Shown: in pieces, positions 25,437-39,200 of the stretch
Numbering within the stretch: the stretch's first letter is position 1
Layout of the letters: each line of letters opens with the position of its first letter
Origin: Anopheles merus
Taxonomy: Eukaryota; Arthropoda; Insecta; Diptera; Culicidae
Assembly: GCF_017562075.2 (NCBI RefSeq)
Contig: NC_054084.1
Span: 5,745,501 to 5,809,500 of the forward strand
Direction: 5' to 3'
Length of the DNA: 64,000 bases
Made by a program: the position numbers and the translations under genes
The notes under the pieces: generated by a model
Seen by the model: the letters and a program-made list of their open reading frames with translations, nothing else
Told to the model about the DNA's origin: nothing
Database searches by the model: none

Positions 25437-28196
25437 TGCGAGAAAAACGCAATGAAAAATGCTAGCACGCTTTTCGCCGTTCCGGCGGAGCACTTGGCCT
25501 GTGCTACGGTAACCTGCAGCATCGGGCACGCCGATGATGGGCTTGCCGTCCTGAGCCCATACAAACAGAAATGTTGTAAGCGTAAGGTGCCCCCCCCCCC
25601 TACTGTGCATGATGAAGTGGCTACCAGGCCACAAAACGGATCGCTGTGTCGTGTGCTGGGTGCAACCAATGAATGGGGCATGTGTTCATTTTTCTCGGTC
25701 GACCCAGTCAGACTTGGGTGATGTATTTATTATTGTTACAATTTTCATTAGATCTTTCCCCTCTCCTCCGGTTCCGATGCAAACGCAACCGCAGCAATGC
25801 AGAACTGCACCTTGAATGTGTGTTGCATTTTTTCTTCTTTACTCTCGTTTACATCCGCTCGTTCGCGTGCATGTCATTTGTGAACGCATTTTGCACGGGA
25901 TGTGGGATTGCGGTTTCTTATTTGCCTTGCATCATTCCCTCTGAATTACAAAACCACGACAAGGACAAGGGATAGAATGTAGCGCGATGGAAGAATGTGT
26001 ATTCAAAAACTCATATCCAAAGTGGTTTACCTTAACATCCAAGCAAGGAACCTCTCATTTGCAACCTACCAAATCCTGTTAAAACCTAAAGGTTATCGCA
26101 TAAGAATGGTAATATCATGATCAGTCTGTTTTCACCTTCGCCAAATTGTTTTGCAGCTCGCAACAACATCCATTAAGCAATTTATATATTGATATAATAA
26201 CAAGCAATGAAAAACATTATCAACTCCATCCAAATATGGCAGCGCTAGGCTGCAAAACGGAAGGCTATTTCGCACACAAATACACATTCACGTACACACT
26301 CTGCCTGTGCGAAATAAAATATCGATCTCACCCTGAGGGTTCCATTATCGTGAAGGTCAGCACAATTTACCTTCCCGGTTTGGTTGGTGATTTTTATTAC
26401 CCCGGCCGCTGGTTGAAAGTGCGAAATTATTCCACTAATCTTGACTAGTGTGCTCGGTGCCCTGCGCGTACTATCGAGCAAGATCAAGCCACACCCTGGA
26501 AAAGGTACACACAGAGCACTGTCAGCGTAAAATGGCGCCATTTGCCGTCTGCAACCACCGAAAAGATCGTGACCATCGATCGACAGACCTAAGGTCCTTC
26601 CTACTGACGCGCGACGGCATACCACCCGAGAGCTTCTAAAGCTCATAATAAATTGCTCTACAACGTATCGGAAATATGAGCATATGAATCAAATGTCTCA
26701 CCGCTCATTAAACGAAGCCCTGAAGGAGAATAATCTTTTGTTTTTTTTCTTTTGCTTCTGCTCATTAAACATTCTTTTGGTGCGTAAATGAACAAAAGGA
26801 ATAAAATGAATCTTTGCTGCCTTGAAGATTACCAAGTCCATAAATGGTATTAGGTATTTTCTTTACATCTTTAACACAAGCAGTGATAAAGGTCAACCGT
26901 GTACTGATGCCTGAACACATTTTAACCTCTATGCGATCTTTTTAAAACATATTCATGTAAACCAAACGTCCAGTCCAACAAAGAATGTAGCATTTCTCAA
27001 AAGCATACCCTGTTCACACCTACCACCCTTGAAGGATTGAAATTAGTTGCATAATTCGAGAAAGGATAGCTTCATTCATTCCAACAAAAAAACGCTCACA
27101 ACTCATTCATATTTAATACTTTTTTGGACAGAGTTTGCTTATTTTTCCCACCCGCTTACCACTGCACCCTGACTTGATTTTCGAATTCAAAACATTAACA
27201 CACAAGGTTGCCGACCTTAACCGCGGGTGAGGGCGTGCGATAGAAAATTTCTACTCAGCATGAAGCGCACCGCTCCGTACCATGCGTACGGAAAGCAATG
27301 CACAGCGCCGTTTCTTCTCATCCGATGGCATTGAATTTCACGCCTACCGTATGTCCCACCCACGGGTGGAAAGCCGGGCGAGCAGGCCGAAACTTTTAAT
27401 GAAAACAGCTGTTGTGCATTAAAATTACCCCCACCGCAACGGCGCAAGTCAAACGTAAATTATGGAAATCTTGGAAAAACTTCACGACACTCGCGGAACG
27501 ACGTGCGGCGGAATACATTACACACGTAGCTTTAGGCCGTTTAGCAGGGGGAAAGAAAAGCAAGGACAAAGCATGGCATAAAAGCGCAGACAAAGATGGG
27601 TAATGCAATCGTTTCCAACGTTGTTTCGGCAAAGATATCAACGCCAAACAGAATGGAGAAAACATGGCTTATCCTGTGGAGTTGCATTCATTTTTTCTCA
27701 TCTAAGAGAAAAGAAACCGGAGCTAACTTCTTGAGCAACAATCAAGTAGTTCACACATAGTAACTTCCCGCTTAACGATAAGGTACGCGTGCATGTAACG
27801 TAATTAGTTTCTTTGACATCCTAGCCAAAGACAGTTCAACATTAGCGATGTTGCAGGGGAAAATAATTAATAAACCACATTTTCAACTACCTCTCAACGA
27901 TAATCGTTGCACACTTGGTGGTATCTACATGCATAAAACATTAGAAAAACCAACAACATTGAGGAACTGTGCCGGAAGAAGCCCAACAGAGACGAACGCC
28001 GTTGCTGCAGCAGAAGATGTTTCAAACGTGCGTACGTTCTCTTACATTTTCCCACGATTTTCATGCTAAAAATGAAAAATGAATGCATTAGCTCTTGCAG
28101 GGAAAAGAAGAAACCGAAACCAACGAGCTGAATGATAAACAACAAAGAAAGCACGCAAACGCAAGACCTCGACGCACGGCAAGCGACGAGAACACA

Positions 28197-28219
28197 TTCG
28201 TTCGTTCGTTCGTTCGTTC
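28197..28219. repeat. (TTCG)5 tetranucleotide tract
   Basis: Five TTCG units and a partial sixth in the 7.4 kb spire intron. Confidence 0.95.
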
Positions 28220-29008
28220 CACGCAAAAGGGAAATACTCTTGTTCTTTCCTCCACATTTTGGTGGCAAACTGCCTGTAATCATTTTCATCATGCTGATCA
28301 TTAACGAAAGCTAATGTGTACTCCTCCCTTCCAGGCATCCCTGGCTGTGCTGGCTCCCTTCTCCACGATCGAAGTTGTATCGCCAGTTCCTGGGGCTGTA
28401 CCTGACCTGCTCCACCAACAGCTCACGACTGACTGGAAGACACTGAATTCTGGCATGGGAACGAATAAAGAAACCTTTTGCTCCGGCTCGTACCACCGAA
28501 TATGCAGCCGAGAAAGAACAGCACCTTACGAACTGGAAAACCGTGCTGGCTGCATATAACCACCGGATATTCTGGTGACTGTGTCGCAACGCTCTTCTGC
28601 CCTTCTGTCCCTTCTTCCAGCTTCCTTCTGACAATGGGGTGTTTTGCGACCGACGTGCCTCTAGGGCTGGGCCATTTTCTCATGTCAAGTCATGTTGCGA
28701 TCCGTAGCTCATATGTTCACAGCATCCACCGCCTGAAGAAGAGAGTACACCACACCCCGACCTCAACTGTCAAGAAGAACACGTCAGGATCGATTATGCC
28801 CGACCGGGGCCGAGACGGAACAGTCTGAATGAAAATATCTCACGCCCGTTGAGAGCGTGATGATGTATTTCTTGAAGCAGGTTGAACGAGGCCCGAGCCC
28901 ATCAGCAACCTTCAGCCGTGACCACAATTAGGTCAGCGCGGGACATCCATTAACGGATCCTCGTCTTCCCTGACTCGCTATACATTACCCACCCGAGTGC
29001 GTACTTAC

Positions 29009-29126
29009 CTTCGGATGTCATGAAGTCGATCAGCTCCTCCAGCTCGTGCGAGATCTGGCAGTCTTCACTAGTGGGCAGGTTGTAGTCGAGCGCCCGATAC
29101 ACGACGATGCCCAGCTTGAGCAGTAT
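29009..29126 (-). CDS. spir: spire exon: KIND domain, conserved ILLKLGIVVYRALD helix
   Basis: This is the most 5' spire exon that can be recognised in the window. It encodes ILLKLGIVVYRALDYNL, then a Pro/Ser/Glu turn, then ISHELEELIDFM. This is the KIND segment whose vertebrate counterpart reads roughly LGVAIYKALDYGL...LEQLIDHM. The acceptor is GTTTACTTCCAG with a C/T-rich tract upstream, and the donor is CGAAG|GTAAGT. The exon begins in phase 0 and ends one base into a codon (phase 1), which the exon at 21354-21559 completes as Asp. KIND normally begins some 60-80 residues earlier, with a Leu-rich segment and an EEQAW-like motif. That part is not in this exon and was not found elsewhere in the window, so the gene is N-terminally incomplete here. 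Confidence 0.92.
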
Positions 29127-32100
29127 CTGGAAGTAAACGGGTAAAAGAACAGAAACGATCGATAAGCGAATCGGACGCAGACAGAGAAGTGTAAACAAAC
29201 ATCGCCATCACCAACCCGACGTCGTTGACTCTCGGTAGGTCAGTTGGTAAGCTTCCGGGGCTTGTGCACAATCGAGGCCTAACTGAGCCAACACATTTGA
29301 ACTGCGAACAGAATGCAAAGGAAAGAAACGATTGATTGCAAGCCCTTCCAAATCAAAGATACCCATGAGCACCCAAAAGCCCACAGAGCAAACACAGGTG
29401 AAAGCGTATCGCAACCCACCAAAAATCCAGTATGTGTGTATATATATTGGGCTGCTCAGTATCTTTACTCTCCCTCTACAGCCACCCAAAAAAGGTGGCT
29501 CACTGGGGATGTGAGGGAAGCTTGTTCCTCCTTTGAGCTCGTTAGCACTCAAATCGGCAAACTTCACAGATCGAGAGGAAAACGCACCACAAATAAGGTG
29601 CGTATCGGGAACGAGGCTTGTTAGGGAATGAATTTCTCTGTGGCTGAGGCTGCAAGCTTTGATTCAAGGGCCAGGGGCGAGACAGGTGGGGGAAAGACTC
29701 TCTCTCACTCTCAAGGTTGCGGTCGTATTTTCTATGCGATTGGTGCGGAAATTAAACGTTCCAAATTGATCAACGAAAATTGGGCATCTAACTAGAACGA
29801 ATAAGTGCCGCATTAGTTTCACACCTCTTTTTGCACGATGCAACCAGCTTAGCGTGAATGAATTGCGTTTCACGTTTTGTACATCAATTAGATGTGAATT
29901 AACTAGGCTACTGTTCAATTTTATCATGCAGCCATGGCATGAAAAACTCTCTGGATTTCCTTACACCGGCCCTGGTTGTATTGACAAAAAAGCGACTTTT
30001 TATTTTTTTAACCCTTTCTATCGCTTGTGAGTGTTTTAACCTTGAATTATCTTGATAGAAAACAGCTTTCATCCCAGCAAGCATAAACAACCACTTCAAT
30101 GTGCTTCATCCTCTTATTTGTCGGCCTCCAAGTTTACGCCATAAGGTATCTCAATCGTTTTTCTATCCGTCCCCTTAACACTACTCAAAATCCGCTAACC
30201 TTTCTGGTTGGGGTGATTTTTGTTAAGACAACCAGACACTCAATTTATATTAGACATGTTTTTTTTAATCTTCTGATTAAGCGATTGAAATAAAAAAAAT
30301 ATAGACAGCAGCTCGGATCTGCTTTTCCATCATGGGAAATCAAACTAAAAATACCACATGTGTATACCATGCAGCTTCTTCACACGATTTTAAATGGTGA
30401 ATCGAAGCAGATATTTTTAGCGATAACAGCTTTTTGCAGATGAAAATAGCTTCAAAAATATAACTAATGATGTGCTATAGAAGACATATTTGGAGAGCAA
30501 AAAATACATATGTGTATAGCAACAGTACATTGACCCTGAGTCAGTCCGAGGCTTGACAGCATTTAAATTGATTTATGTAAAACAGCATTTAATGTTTGAT
30601 ATGTATCAATGCGGACATGGAATGAATTATAATTGCAAAATTGCAAACCTGCGTTCATCATACATGCATCAAAACAAAGGTCAATGTGATACTTTCACTG
30701 AAACAACCATTCAGTCATTTTATATTGAGTAAGTAAGTTTAATTTACCTCAAAGCACCCATACTGGAGAAAACAGCACATGGCATGAAGAAAAATAACAA
30801 ATTCTACACGTCCCACCACCTCTTTTGACGATTGATATCTCGCGAAGCAGTCTGAAGTAAGAGTGAATACCTAAGCCGCACGATCGGAAGAACCTTACAA
30901 AAAAAAACAACGTCCTCACGAACGAACCACTTCATTCCATCGTCATGCTTTGTCTGAGTACTAGTTCTAGCACCTACTTCCTACCCGTGTCGATCATTCG
31001 CCGATGGAATTTGAAAAATGAACCTCCGGACTAAGCCACAAACAGGTGGGAAATATCGATCACCAGCTACGGTGCTGCGCAAGTGTCTTGAAGGGTGTAA
31101 AACAAGAAGCGAACAGACTCGATCGGCGACGACTGATTGCCGGCTGATGGATGGGCATGATCATGAAGTGGAGATAAACTTCCACTCGCTCGCTCGATGG
31201 TGTCAAGCAGAATCTTAAGCAAATTATTCCCGCAGAACAGGGAGTGGTGTCCGGAGATTGAATTGATACTGAGCATGCATTGAAACATTCCTTTCCTGCT
31301 AAAGAAGTTTTGACGCATTAGAATCCTGTCTTTACAATTTGCTTGGCTGTTTAGTGTAATTACTTTGCAAAATGTGTATCGATTTTTTGCAATGTATGTG
31401 TTTCCATTCTGAACTGGAAGATAATGTGATAAAGTTTGTTCAGTAATAATATTTCCAATTTTATAGTATTTTGTTGCCATCATGTGTAAACGCTCTAGAA
31501 ATATGGCATTGGAATTTGTATCCCAATCTTAAATTAAATAATCCTTTTACTGGATAGACCGGCACCACAGCATGATCTTTGCAGGCATGGTTTCTGCCAA
31601 ACTCGCACGGCTTCCGTAGCTGTTCCGAGCTAATTTCCCGTTAGCTATCCCAGGTTCGATTTCAACATCGTCATAATGCTATTCATCTCGCCGATTTCAT
31701 AAAATCACACACGCAACCCGACCATTTTCCATAGTAGGTCATTCTCAGGGTTTTTTTTTGGGTAAGGGGCCGATCAATCAAGGCAGTGTTGTGTGCGCTT
31801 TTCTTGCTTTACGAAAAACTCTGACCGTAACGGCACCCTCGAGTCTGCGTGCCCGATAAAACGGGGGGCGGGAACTATCTATACAGAGAACAGTGAAGAA
31901 AAAAACTGCAAACTCATACTGGATCTCAACGACTGACACAGTTTTACGAGAACAGAAAAGACACGCTCCCGTGCGCCTATTCTTGAGCGATACTAGTGAA
32001 AAGTTCTTGCCGTCTCCCAAGCATGACTGAGTGTTTTTTGAAACTTCATTCACAAACTTACCCGCCAGTGCGAAGCATAATCTAACCTCCACCCCTTACC

Positions 32101-35100
32101 CCATTGTACGCACGCCAAAACTTCTGCCTAATGCTCTCGTCAGCTTCGGAAGGTGTAATTGGCGGCGCAGAAACAAACGCGCAATGTGGCGTTAAATTAT
32201 CCGGAGCGCAAGGTACTGCGGTTCACGAGATGTCTATTATTATGCAATCAAGAACGGGGAGCACATATTCGAGGTGCACGCTCATCAGAATACAACAACA
32301 ACCACTAAAACGCACAGATTGAAGGATCGTTTCTAAGGGGTCACAAAATTATAGGCTCCATTTTGGGGCTTTTTAATGAGGAACAAAACGAGTCAAATGC
32401 GGCGCAACGTACAATGCAAAGAGGAGAATAATTTGCAATGAAGTTTGGTGTTCTTGAGATGCGGCATTCAGGAGGTATATACCTTGTGTACATTGTCACA
32501 GAGTGTGGATTCAACCTTTGGATTTGATAAAAAAACCATTTGTCCTCAAAATGAAACAGTTATGTACACCCCGTACGTTGGTCATTATTCATCTTAAATG
32601 TGTCAGCATGCGTTATTATGCAACATTCTAGACGCGATAAGAGCCCGGGTCTCTGTTGACGAAGACAAGTTGCCCTATGAATTGCGCCAGCTACATGGAA
32701 AACGGTCAGCCTGCCAGCCAGCCAGTCTGGTTGGATAAGTTTACCCCGCTTAACGGTGGTCTGACCGAGTCTACGCGTGTAGGATTTATTGATTTACGAT
32801 CAGAACGTTTAAGCGCTAATGAACTGCTGGTAAGACGGTTTCTCTTCCTGCCTGCCGGATGCACGAGGATCGCTACAATCCGGTTAGGTAATAACGCGAT
32901 GACCAATTAACGGTTTACATCTTTGTGACTCAATTAGCACCCCGGCTATGACCGTCGCAGAGCACACAGTGATGATGATGGAGCTTAGTAGTGTTTGTGA
33001 TCATCAAAGATGCATACGGGAAGATGCAATGATATGGTGAAGTCAGGGAAAGAGACTCATGAATATCAATGTATTTACTTAACAACACAAAACACTTCTT
33101 CACAATGTATAGATCCTAATATCTCTTAGAGTTTGAGATATCAGACGGTAAAACATGTAGTGAAAGGCTATTCCAACATCCACATAGTATCTTCAGCAAA
33201 TCTTCAAAATACACAATGCAATCGAAAACAATGCCCAGCAAGATTTGCATCTCATCGATTGAACGCTCCAATTGGCATACTGTAACAGTAGCACAGACGA
33301 ACACCTTCAACCCTGCAATCTATCTCCAACACATGGTCACTTTCATTGGGCCGCTTTGGAAACTTGACCTCTGCGCTCCAATAACTCTCTGCACGCCTTC
33401 CATTGACACCGGTGCGCTCGCCTTCATCGCCGGCAGATCGGCAAAAATTACACACACCTTTTCACGCACCCGTAAGTTCTCTCTCCCTCGCCCATTGCTA
33501 TGGCATTGTCGCAAACGCAAAGGAAATGTGTTGCAATCTTCCCGTGTTTTCTAAACACACACCTTGTGCGATGCTCAGAGGGATTGTTGTGCTCATCAAG
33601 CGGTAAGACAAGCGGAACATACTTTGGAGGTGAGAGAGGGTTTTAATAAAAAAAAAACCACAGCCCGCCTTGGCTGTATCGCCATGTCGAGTAATGCACA
33701 CAGAGGACGGCGCTTTTTTGCAAGAAAACAAACGGATGCACCACATTGCGCCAGTGTGCGGTAGCAAAACAATCGCGAGCTGATGAGTCTTTTACAGTTC
33801 AGCTATTTCTACAAATCACGCTGGCGGTATCGGAGTGTAGATATCTACGCTATGGTGTAGATTATCTGCTTTGATCTAAAGCTGTACCCACATGTGATTG
33901 CCAACTGCTGCTGAGTTGAGCGAAATATGCGCTAGACCTCGTGGATGAATGGCAAAGACGTTGCTAAACAGTCACAATTAAGTACTGTGTTATGCAGGTG
34001 TACAAAATATCCAGAATGTTACTACATGGTCATATGACCAAAGGTATATTATGATCCAACCATAAACTATCACATCCATTCATCTAGCCTTAAAGAGTCA
34101 CCAAAACATTTCTTCTTCGCTTCTACCGGAACAACGCAAAAGGTGAATGGCACCGGGTGACAACTTGGTGCCCACATGGCAAAACGCGCACAGTACGCAC
34201 AGTTTCAGCAAACAGACCGTAGGATGGTAATTGGATGCACTTCGTACACGTCCCAGTAGTTCAAACGGCATTTTCCAGTGAGGCCAGTGACATACGACGA
34301 CTATTAACCTGCCTCTCTACATTGCATTTACCTTACTTTGGAAGCTTTCCCACTCACCTCAGAGGGACAGACAGAGATACAAGCATGAGTGTGTCGAATC
34401 CAAAGCCAACCGTGTTCGACAGCATCGCTCACCATGTTCAGCCAGCCAGTGTTGTATTTCGAATTTCACCGCACATTTCAAACGGTGTTGGAAAATGTCT
34501 CCCAAAGCCAAAGAAAACTGTCCGACCGGCCCTTCACACAAAGGAAAGGCACTTGAGACAACCTGATAAGATTAGGTATCTGTTGGGGTATCCTGCACCG
34601 TCAAAACAACATCGAACGCCCGGTTGAATGCCACTAACAACAAACTAGTAAAACCGGAAGTCACCCCAAGTGAAATTGATACAAATTTCCTCACCGACTG
34701 TTTGGGAAACTTTGCTTTGGTGTAGTTCCATCAATCATCCATAGTCGTGTTATTGTGCCAACCGCTCCCAGGTGAAGATATCGATCTTTCCAATATCGGC
34801 TACGATTAAATTAGGGTTAAGCCGTATAATGCTTACCCCGTAGGTAGTTATACTCTTTAAGCAAAGGTTAAAAGGTTGCTCCATTTCAGCGTGCTCTATC
34901 GGATGAAGTTATCCACCAGCAACCCAACATCTGACTCTGACACCAAAAGTATGGCCTTTTTATTTCATTCCCCGCCAACAATCTACCATCAGTTTGTTTT
35001 TGTGTTTTTTTTCGGTGCTGATGCAAACGGTTTTGGCAAAATGACTCAACTCCACTTAGAATTCACAACTTCGATGCACAAGCCAGGCTCGAGATCGTGT

Positions 35101-36244
35101 CCCGCTTCCCCTGAGTGTGTGTTGCAACCTTACCAAACTGGAAAAGGGGCTACGAAATTTCGACTCAATTCCGAAACTGTTCTGGTAATATTTCTTTACG
35201 TTGCCACCGCTCCTCCCAAACGCGCACTTCGCTCCTTCTTTGGGCCCTACTCCATGCCTACAGACGTGTCGCCTCACCGCGAGTATATATTTATCTCCCC
35301 GACAGTACAGCAAGCGTACATGCAAGCGCAGCGTGCGGACTCCAGAAGGATGTGGCGGAAGAAATGGAACCTCTGGACGGAACAATGAGCTCACGGCGGC
35401 GACTCAATCGTGATAATTTATGATCGTATCTCGGGTAACTTATTCACCACCCCATTTGCGATTCGGTGTTTCACATCTCGGTGCCATAATTTTTATGTAC
35501 TGTTTTGGTTTTTTCAGTGTCCTGTGAGGCACCCGACAGAAACACCGTGCTCTGTCTACACTCAATTACCCTTGCGATGATTATTGGGAACTGCAGCGCC
35601 CTTAACTAGCCTATCTGGTTCGGGCTGGGGTGGTTCATTCCATCAGGACCTCTTACGGGTCAGTGGGACAGATACTGTCTAGGCCTCGCCGGTGACAGAT
35701 GGCGTTCGTGCTTGGTACCCACCAATCCAGCGTGCTTCTCACCCCAGTGTGAACTCTGGCTTACCAGAAATCGTGAGTTCACAAATGTCACGCAGAGTCC
35801 CAATTTGCGTACCGTGATCGATTTGACCTGTCTCTTCCACGGACCCGTAACCCGAAACAAACGCCACCCCTCAACGGCCAGCATTCAGCTCCGTCATGGT
35901 TGCTAACGATGGCGGAACGGTTGATTAGGTACTGTGTATGGCCGGTGCGTGCCCAGCTGGCCAGCTTGCTCAAAAACTGTACTCACAATTTCCGATTGCA
36001 AACCTAGGTTCAAGTGTGCGTGTGGCACACGACCAACCAACGGTTCCCTAATAGCGGAGGGTGGAGGTCTGCTTTGACATTGACATTTACCGCACCGCCG
36101 GCAGAGACAGCAACAAATCGATAAATGGTCCTAAACTGGGCAAAACAATCCTCATCTTCGCGTGCAGCGGAACCGACCAAGTTCCAGTTGTGTCAATCAA
36201 TCGATATCGGTCCGCGTACGCGGACTGTGTGCGTGTGTCTGTGC

Positions 36245-36277
36245 AGGTTTGGGTAGGTTTGGGTAGGTTTGGGTAGG
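36245..36277. repeat. 10-base minisatellite, 3.3 copies
   Basis: Three perfect copies of AGGTTTGGGT followed by AGG. The unit loosely resembles G-rich telomere-type repeats, but its 10-base length and short array point to ordinary slippage. Confidence 0.97.
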
Positions 36278-39200
36278 CCTGCGTGTCCGTCCCTCGGATA
36301 TGACAGCCCTAATGACAGACTGTCACTTTGAAGGTCTGTCGGTGTGCGCAACTCGAGACCGGCCTAAATCGATCTTCTTCAGACATCGCCACAACAGTTG
36401 ATCGATTGAGAGCGCCAAATTGCGTATGCCGTATCTGCCGATGGTGTACGTTACCTATTTTGATACGATAAAATGCGGAAGATACGGCTATCGGTACCAC
36501 TGCGATACGGGAGGTCGAAGCTGGAAATGCCTCCACTCTTCCCAGACCCCCTTTTTACCATCTGGCCGTTCTTTTGGGGCTGCTAGTATGGCTAATTGAT
36601 ACGTACATGTTGACAGTTGGCGAAGCGTAAGTGTTATTAATATTTGCCTTCTACGCATCCATTTGCTATCGCTTTGGAAATAACAAACAGTGATATCTAT
36701 AACAGGAACTGTTTCTGTTCGCTTGTCATTCGTGCATTAAGTTACCACGTGTCGTTTCGATTTGTTTGTACCAGTTTGCGTCACTCATTAACTGTCCTTC
36801 CCGTTCCCCTGTTAAAATTCATTCGAACTTAGCAACAAACGCAAACATTTCTATACCATCATCACTGCCGTTTGCATTAACGAATAGAGTTCCAAATTCG
36901 CATAGTTACATTGGCTCATCAAATGGAAAGCAGGTCATCACTTACTCACTCTCCAAAATTAAACCTTCAAATTTCATCTATCTATCTAGTCCATTGGCAC
37001 AATATCCTTTACGCATAATGCAACGTCGACAATCGATTCCTCAATCCATATGATGTAATTCGCGGCTAGATGTGGATTTAATTTCTGCAGATGTTACTGA
37101 ACATTACCGGGTAAAGTATCGTACCACTGATTGCTAATTATTCACAGCTAGTTATTGGCTCCCAGCCTGTTGGGCTCTCGCACGTGGATTTTCTTATTCG
37201 CGTTTGTATGCCTGGTTTCGTATTTCACTGAATGTGATTCATTATTGCTCCAATCGTCAGTGCTTGCTGCCTATAGAGGCTCTCCAACATCACCCGAAAG
37301 CAATTATTTGCAACCAACAGCATGCGAATCAATCATTGATAAACTCCGATACCGTTGATTCCCAATCTTTTAACTCAATATAACTGTTTCTTTGAGACAT
37401 TATTACCAAAACCCGTATTAATGACATCCCGCTGGAGATGGAGATACAGACATTTCAGTACCAAAACATCACACTCATGGAGCAATAATGCAAGAGACAC
37501 ACACAACTTCCTGTTGAACCCGGCCAAAAATGCTAATCGAGACAATTATACTGAACAGACTTTCTAGAACATCGTCCACGTAGTAAACATCTATTCTAGC
37601 GTGCTATAATTTATGTTTACAAAATTATTACCACAAACACCGGTCAGTCAAGCCTTTAGAACACCGGGCGGCAAGCAATTATTCGGCGCCTCTCTGCTGT
37701 TGCGCAGAAAAGAAAGAAATAATTCGAGCCTTTCCTTTCTAGGGAGGTAAAAGAACTCATCACCGTCCAAATTAGGTACCAACATAATGCCTCATCCAAG
37801 AACGTTAGAATCAAAACGTCGACCAAGAGAAAGAGAGCGTGTATAGAAGAGTTAGCGCGTAATAACACAGATGGAAAGTCGAGAAGCACTCAAGAACCTT
37901 CAATTTTCATTTCCTCCACGTCAACAGCTCGTGCGCCTTTCTAAAGAAAACAGCGAACGAATCGGTCAATTACGAAATTTACAAAACCAACGTGATCAAA
38001 ATCGCTACAAGCGAGCGCTGGAATCTGCAAAACAAAACGAGAATCTGTATTGTTATGCCAAACAACGGCCAAACCTGGAATGAGGTTTGTACTGCGCCAC
38101 AACCATATGTGCACCAGATCTCTGGCGTTCCCGGCAGCCAGATAGAACATGTAAATGGGTTCATTGAGCTTTCCAAATCGAAACAACAATACGCGAATAG
38201 CGCCACTGAAGGACCGTCGAACGGGTGTAGCAGCACAGCGCCGATCGGTCGGTTTCTTCACTTCCCAGGGAATCCATTTTGCAACACAAAATAACCCTAC
38301 CTCCTCCGTTCATGCCTCAACGAGTTCGGCGCCTCCAAACATCTTCTAGTGTGCTTACAAGGGGTTCCCCCATCGGAGAACGATTCAACTCCAACGTCAG
38401 AACCTCACCTATCCGTGCACGACGGCCACATACGGCGAGAATGATTCATACCGAAACTATTAAAACTACTTCAACCACGAACCATTCACGTGCGACACGG
38501 TCTCCATAAGACAAACCGAGTTCTTTTGACGTAATGGTTGAGCGAGCAATAAAGTACGCGAGCTTACTAGGCGTACCGTCAGTTTGCGCAACCAGGATTC
38601 CATCCACCAGAAACACTCCTTCACAGTTGAAACTGAAGGCTTTAGACAAAAAAAACGGAGCATTGCCTTCGGGTTCGACAACATCAACAATGGTCACTTA
38701 TGACTATCAGATCAACCATCAACACAGTCCATACATCCGTCTGATGTTTTACATCGTTAAAAACTGCGGCCAGGGCCGGGAACTTTACAACGTCTTAGCA
38801 GCGACACTCCTTCCACTAAGCCACAAATTGGTGCAATGTACCGTCTTTAACAGATTGAATTATGATCCCCAGCGTAGATCCAAACCCTCAACGGCTACTC
38901 ATTAGGATTTCAACTACCAGTTTCAACAAAAATGCTCCCACACGCTTTCTTCCTCACTCCATAACTAAACTCTTTCTTTGGATGAAGAAATGTCAAGAAC
39001 CTTCCATTCGTCTCCTTCGCCGCTTACCAGCCACAGTGCTGCCACCGATGCCGTAGGTGAACCTACTTGATCTTGGGCGGTAGTTAAAGAGTTAAATGAC
39101 CGTTTGCCAGCAACATTCAATAGCCAGCGGGAGGGAGGTCAATCCCGAAACTTACTCCAGTCTCAGCGCATCTTGGGTGGACAGGACACATTGTTTCCAC

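Larger units (their letters stand above)
21560..29008 (-). other. spir: spire intron, 7.4 kb
   Basis: The intron runs from donor GTAAGT at 29008 to acceptor TTCATTCCAG at 21560. It contains a CA tract (25416-25436), a TTCG tetranucleotide tract (28197-28219) and a relatively GC-rich, ORF-rich block at about 28314-28830 that I could not assign to any family. The stretch 23200-24230 is AT-rich and has no notable open frames. Confidence 0.85.

Noticed and set aside
31640..31690. AGGTTCGATTTC resembles a tRNA B box
   Set aside because: No matching A box, cloverleaf stems or terminator could be built around it.
34876..35388. 170-codon plus-strand frame
   Set aside because: No recognisable domain. 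The opposite strand is also open over much of it.
37155..37358. Plus-strand frame with a signal-peptide-like start
   Set aside because: It begins at TTG, has no in-frame ATG in a plausible place and no homology that I recognise.
38446..38905. Protein-like minus frame (84 codons) and overlapping plus frame (123 codons)
   Set aside because: Both were read for domains and neither fits a known family. The minus frame has no partner exons with consistent splice sites.
39051..39066. CCGTAGGTGAACCTAC resembles the conserved 3' end of 18S rRNA
   Set aside because: Only about 15 bases match and the sequence diverges at once on both sides. It is also a small inverted repeat, so the match is coincidental.
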